NCBI GenBank assembly: GCA_036563485.1 | Contig: DATCMI010000001.1 | Location: 1,241,501 to 1,305,500, forward strand | Reading direction: 5' to 3' | Length of the DNA stretch: 64,000 nt | DNA from: Sphingomicrobium sp. | Lineage (GTDB): Bacteria > Pseudomonadota > Alphaproteobacteria > Sphingomonadales > Sphingomonadaceae | Shown: piece after piece, positions 60,936-64,000 of the stretch | How the letters are laid out: each line of letters starts with the position of its first letter | Position numbering within the stretch: position 1 is the first letter of the stretch | Notes under the pieces: generated by a model | The model's database searches: none | Told to the model about the DNA's origin: nothing | What the model saw: the letters and a program-made list of their open reading frames with translations, nothing else | Made by a program: the position numbers and the translations under genes

Positions 60936-61726
60936 GCGGCATTCCCCTTGGCCGGATAGACGGCCGCTGGACCGTACTGCGCGTATGGCCGGTCCGCGAC
61001 GCGGCAGAGATAGACTTCCTCTTCGATGCGGCTGTCGATGGAGAAGCCCGATGCGCGAAGCATCGCCTCGGTGCAGGCGCGGTTCGGCGCCCACCAATTG
61101 GTCCAGTCGTGGGAATATTGCCGCTCGATGAAGTGCAGCTTGGGATAGCCGGATTCGAAGAACATCTCGGTGTCGGTGAACTCGTAATCCTCTTTCAGCT
61201 CCAGAACCTGCTTCGATCCGCGCTGCATCGACTGGAACAGCATCAAATCCTTGGCGACGTGCTCGCGAATGAGGTCGAGCGCGAGCAAGGGGTGACGGAG
61301 GTGGTAGAGAACCCCCATGAAAATGACGAAGTCGAACTTCTCGCCGATCGCGCCGACTTCGTAGACGTCCATCTTCGCAAATTCGATGTCGGCGAAGCCG
61401 AGCGTCTCGGTCGCGAGCCGGGCCTGGGCGAGATAGCGGTCATCGCTGTCGATACCGAACACGCGGCTGGCACCGCGCCGCTTCATCTCGATCGAGTAGA
61501 AACCGGCGTTGCAGCCGATGTCGAGCACGCTCTTGCCAGACATATCCTCCGGCAGGTGCGGTGCGAACCTCTTGAACTTCGATCCCGGATAGTCGCCCAG
61601 GAAATGATCGGGCGCGGTCCACACGCCGTGCAGGTTCATGTTGTGGAACCAGGGCGCGAGCTCGTCGATGCGCCGCTTCAGATCGCGGTCGGCAACAGGT
61701 TCGATCCTTCGCTCAGCGACGTTCAT
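60932..61726 (-). CDS. SAM-dependent methyltransferase, CmoB/DUF1698-like (TIGR04290 type)
   Basis: A 264-residue class I methyltransferase. SAM motif I is 'VLDIGCNAGFYSIEMKRRG' (residues ~68-86), the acidic loop is 'VFGIDSDDRYLAQARLA', and post-motif 'FDFVIFMGVLYHLRHPLLAL' is very like the tRNA-modifying CmoB family. 'NLHGVWTAPDHFLGDYPGSK' precedes the domain. It resembles a CmoB-like family (recalled as TIGR04290) found beside sugar genes rather than tRNA genes. It is the first gene of the leftward unit with the permuted hydrolase and ino1; the real substrate is unknown. Confidence 0.8.
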   Translation of the reverse strand: MNVAERRIEPVADRDLKRRIDELAPWFHNMNLHGVWTAPDHFLGDYPGSKFKRFAPHLPEDMSGKSVLDIGCNAGFYSIEMKRRGASRVFGIDSDDRYLAQARLATETLGFADIEFAKMDVYEVGAIGEKFDFVIFMGVLYHLRHPLLALDLIREHVAKDLMLFQSMQRGSKQVLELKEDYEFTDTEMFFESGYPKLHFIERQYSHDWTNWWAPNRACTEAMLRASGFSIDSRIEEEVYLCRVADRPYAQYGPAAVYPAKGNAA

Positions 61727-61761
61727 CCAGCCCCCTGATCAGTGGGTTCTCTCAACCACCA

Positions 61762-61787
61762 AACGTCCTGCCGGGCAGATCGGTTCG
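61762..61787 (-). promoter_or_regulatory. EcfG-like promoter candidate for the methyltransferase unit
   Basis: On the minus strand CGAAC (61787-61783), 17 bp, CGTT (61765-61762): one mismatch from the EcfG consensus GGAAC-N16/17-CGTT. Transcription would start ~30 bp before the methyltransferase ATG, a sensible distance. One mismatch in a 9-bp motif makes this only suggestive. Confidence 0.4.
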
Positions 61788-61850
61788 GGGTTGGAATGAC
61801 CCGTTCATGTGAGGCGCAACCGTTCAGCGCACAGGTTTGTTCCTTTGGGG

Positions 61851-61875
61851 GAACAACAAAGCTCTCCTGTTGTTC
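61851..61875. repeat. 8-bp perfect inverted repeat upstream of phosphatase gene
   Basis: GAACAACA (61851-61858) and TGTTGTTC (61868-61875) are exact reverse complements with a 9-bp spacer, ending 10 bp before the phosphatase ATG. It could be a dimeric repressor site or an RNA hairpin near the start codon. It also overlaps a weak EcfG-like pair (GGAAC-N16-TGTT). Confidence 0.55.
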
Positions 61876-61885
61876 AGCCGGAACG

Positions 61886-62440
61886 ATGGCGGATGGACAA
61901 AAGGCGGTAGGGGGTGCGGCCGCGCAAGAGGCGCCTTGGGAAGCCGATGTCAGCTGGCTGACGGACGATGTGGCGCTCGGCGGCTGCTTCCCGATGGAAC
62001 GCGCCGACCATCTCGCGCGGGAGCACGGCATCGGCGCTGTCGTCGACCTGCGCAAGGAAGACCGGGACGATGAGGAGCGGCTTGACGCCGCGGGAATCCG
62101 CTTCCTGCACCTGCCGACCCCGGACCTGGAACCAGTGACGGTCGAAATGCTCGACGAAGGCGTCCGCTTCACGCGCGCGCACACGGACGCGGGCATCAAG
62201 GTGCTGATCCACTGCCAGCACGGGATCGGCCGCTCGGCCCTGCTGGCGCTGTGCGTGCTGGTCGACCGCGGATGGGAGCCGCTCGACGCGCTCAACCATG
62301 CCAAGGACAGGCGCTGGCGCGTGTCGCCGAGCCGCTCGCAATATGAGGGCTGGGCGCGCTGGCTCGCCTCGCGCGGCAAGCAGGCGCCCGATTACCACAC
62401 GTTCGGCTGCATCGCTTACCGTCACCTCGCCGGGCAGTAG
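61886..62440 (+). CDS. Dual-specificity/tyrosine-type protein phosphatase family
   Basis: A 184-residue cytosolic protein. The Cys-based phosphatase signature HCxxGxxR is 'LIHCQHGIGRSALLALCVLV' with Cys110 and Arg116. The likely general acid is Asp80 in 'LHLPTPDLEPVT', and the N-terminal 'GAVVDLRKEDRDDEER' fits DSP folds. The target may be a phosphoprotein, an inositol phosphate or a phospholipid; the sequence does not say. It diverges from the methyltransferase gene and is followed at once by the long PRTase/kinase-like frame. The ATG at 61886 is chosen because upstream frame sequence looks non-coding. Confidence 0.82.
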   Translation: MADGQKAVGGAAAQEAPWEADVSWLTDDVALGGCFPMERADHLAREHGIGAVVDLRKEDRDDEERLDAAGIRFLHLPTPDLEPVTVEMLDEGVRFTRAHTDAGIKVLIHCQHGIGRSALLALCVLVDRGWEPLDALNHAKDRRWRVSPSRSQYEGWARWLASRGKQAPDYHTFGCIAYRHLAGQ

Positions 62441-62447
62441 CGCGCGG

Positions 62448-64000
62448 GTGCTGGTCTACGGGGATCATGAAGAGCGCGCGGGCCCGCGCCGCCTGACTGC
62501 GGAAATCAACGCGCGCCTCGATGCAGTGGCGGCCATGCCGGCGGGCATCGGGCGGCATGCCGCGCTGGTCGCTGCGCTGATCGACGCCGGGCAGCTGCAG
62601 CAGGGCATCGCCGACCATTTGTTTGCCGAGGCCCGAAAGTGCGATCGCAAGCACCCGCTGGTCGAGGACCTCGGGGCCGCATTGCTGCAGCTTGGCCGCG
62701 CCGTGTGCCGATCCTGGGACAGCGGGTTTACGGAAGTGGGGGCGCTGCCGCGCTTCGACGTCGGCAACGGCGCGCCGGATGAGGTCACCATCCGCGTGCC
62801 CGAGGGGTTCGCCTTCTACGCGCTCTACCCGGAAGCTTATGCGGATGCGGCGCGGCGGCTCGACCTTGCGGCGCCGCCGCGGGTGATCGGGTTGCGCAGC
62901 ATCGGGACCAGCTTAGCCGCCGTCGTCGCCGCAGCACTGGGTGCGCCGCCGCCGGTCAGCGTCAGGCCGTTTGGGCACCCGGCGGAGCGTGAGATCGACA
63001 TCGACGAGTGCCTGGCCCGCGAGTTGCTGGACGGCGAGGCGCACTATGTGATCGTCGACGAGGGGCCGGGGCAGTCGGGCAGCTCCTTCGCCGCCGTCGC
63101 CCGCTGGTTGCGGGAGCGCGGGGTAAGCGACGAGCGGGTTGCGCTGCTTCCCAGCCATGCGGGGTCGCCGGGCGCGGCAGCGACGGACGAGCGGCGACGC
63201 TGGTGGCGCAGCACGCAGCGGCAGGTGGCCGACCATGGCGACAGGCTTGGCGAGCTGGCCGGCGAATGGGCGGCGAGCCTGGTCGGACCCCTGGACGGCC
63301 CCGCGCGTGAGATCACCGGCGGTGGCCCATGGGAGCGGCGCAAGTTCCTCGTCGCCGCCAACGGGGAGCGCTTCTTGATCAAGTTCGCCGGCCTCGGCGC
63401 GATCGGGGAGGCAAAGCTCGCCATTGCCCGGGCGCTGCACGTCGATCGCCTGAACGCCGAGCCCGTTGGACTTGTGCACGGCTTCCTCATCGAACGCTGT
63501 TGCGAGGGAGCGCCCCTGGCACGCGGAGAAAAGCCGATCGGCGAAATCGCACGCTACATCGGCACCCGCGCTCGGCTGCTCCCGGCGATGCGGGAGAGCG
63601 GCGCAAGTATCGAGCTCCTGCTGACGATGGTGCGCCGGAACCTATCCTTGGAGTTCGGCGATAGGTTCGAGGCCGCGACCGACCGCTTCGAACCGGCGGA
63701 ACTCGAAAGGCGCGTGGTGCGCGTCTGCACCGACAACAAGCTCCAGCCGCACGAATGGCTGAGGACGCCTGACGGGCGCCTGCTCAAGGTGGATGCGCTG
63801 GATCATCATCGCGCGCATGACCTGATCGGCTGCCAGGACTTTGCGTGGGACGTCGCCGGCGCGATCGTCGAGTTCGGTCTGAGCGAAAGCGAGGCGGCAA
63901 GGCTGATCGAAGCCGCCGAGGAACAAGCGTTCCGGTCGGTCGATTCGCAGCTGCTCGACTTCTATCGTCTTGCCTATCTCGCATTCCGGGTCGGGCAGGC
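62448..64000 (+). CDS. Large protein with phosphoribosyltransferase-like and APH/kinase-like parts (3' end outside window)
   Basis: Translation from 62448 stays open to the window end (517 codons so far). Residues ~125-235 resemble a type I phosphoribosyltransferase: 'RVIGLRSIGTSLAAVVAAAL' then 'HYVIVDEGPGQSGSSFAAVA' (Asp204-Phe214, a PRPP-loop-like motif). From ~295 the pattern suggests an APH-like kinase: Lys312 in 'RFLIKFAGLG', 'HGFLIERCCEGAPL', then Asp429 in 'CTDNKLQPHEWL' and Asp449 in 'LLKVDALDHH'. The N-terminal ~120 residues are unassigned. The GTG start is tentative with no ribosome site seen; the frame stays open upstream into the phosphatase gene. I know of no named family with this order. 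Domain calls are by eye. Confidence 0.62.
   Translation, partial: MLVYGDHEERAGPRRLTAEINARLDAVAAMPAGIGRHAALVAALIDAGQLQQGIADHLFAEARKCDRKHPLVEDLGAALLQLGRAVCRSWDSGFTEVGALPRFDVGNGAPDEVTIRVPEGFAFYALYPEAYADAARRLDLAAPPRVIGLRSIGTSLAAVVAAALGAPPPVSVRPFGHPAEREIDIDECLARELLDGEAHYVIVDEGPGQSGSSFAAVARWLRERGVSDERVALLPSHAGSPGAAATDERRRWWRSTQRQVADHGDRLGELAGEWAASLVGPLDGPAREITGGGPWERRKFLVAANGERFLIKFAGLGAIGEAKLAIARALHVDRLNAEPVGLVHGFLIERCCEGAPLARGEKPIGEIARYIGTRARLLPAMRESGASIELLLTMVRRNLSLEFGDRFEAATDRFEPAELERRVVRVCTDNKLQPHEWLRTPDGRLLKVDALDHHRAHDLIGCQDFAWDVAGAIVEFGLSESEAARLIEAAEEQAFRSVDSQLLDFYRLAYLAFRVGQ

Noticed and set aside
1-64000. CRISPR arrays, insertion sequences, integrases, prophage or toxin-antitoxin modules
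   Set aside because: No regularly spaced direct repeats, transposase-like frames, phage structural genes or att-like duplications at the tRNA genes were seen.

Overview
The window is a GC-rich, gene-dense stretch of a bacterial chromosome. The gene content fits an alphaproteobacterium of the sphingomonad group (Sphingomonadales): hflK-hflC-degP, a membrane-anchored cytochrome c with an Ala/Pro tail, mutY/dciA/dsbA-like/smc, a TonB-dependent siderophore receptor with a PepSY partner, carD-dinB, DUF1206 and DUF3008 proteins, a GTTC-N7-GTTC LexA box and EcfG-type promoter motifs. The taxonomic call rests on recalled protein likenesses. No phage, insertion sequence, integrase or CRISPR array is visible.

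Layout. 1-4.4 kb: end of a ketopantoate reductase-like gene, an OPT transporter with an NTF2-like partner, and a HerA-like ATPase. 4.4-9.6 kb: degP, hflC and hflK, with divergent mrp and a CoA-binding protein. 9.5-18.8 kb: pmbA, ubiA, rsmE, gshA, a proline iminopeptidase, a secreted acylase and an AI-2E family permease. 18.7-22.3 kb: a two-gene end-joining unit, ku-ligD, with a palindromic repeat in its spacer. 22.3-26.9 kb: a compact trpD-trpCF-trpB-trpA operon headed by an attenuator whose leader peptide has tandem Trp codons. 26.9-27.3 kb: tRNA-Gly and tRNA-Tyr. 27.6-36.8 kb: a LuxR-type regulator with a C-terminal membrane segment, small membrane proteins, rlmB, alkA, pirin, a chaplin-like secreted protein, creD, a LOG-family protein and cytochrome c. 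36.8-43.3 kb: mutY, diverging from dciA-dsb-dsb-smc. 43.3-46.7 kb: an iron-uptake pair behind a Fur-like box. 46.6-49.3 kb: a radical SAM gene and udgX behind a LexA box. 49.4-58.8 kb: a CocE-type hydrolase, a stress flavin-fold protein with an EcfG promoter, carD, dinB, sucC (without sucD), etfBA, and a secreted-protein gene broken by one stop codon.

The right end (58.8-64 kb) is the least familiar part. A leftward unit encodes a methyltransferase, an apparently circularly permuted glycoside hydrolase and inositol-3-phosphate synthase, all joined by ATGA overlaps. It diverges from a dual-specificity-type phosphatase and a long open frame, running off the window, that seems to join a phosphoribosyltransferase-like domain to an APH/kinase-like domain. 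I regard this bidirectional locus as the best candidate for an undescribed system.

DNA repair is well represented (ligD, ku, alkA, mutY, udgX with its radical SAM partner, dinB). Only the radical SAM-udgX unit carries a recognisable SOS operator. Many start codons were moved from the longest frame on ribosome-site or overlap evidence, as noted per gene. Long antisense frames opposite the real genes are GC-skew artefacts and were left out.
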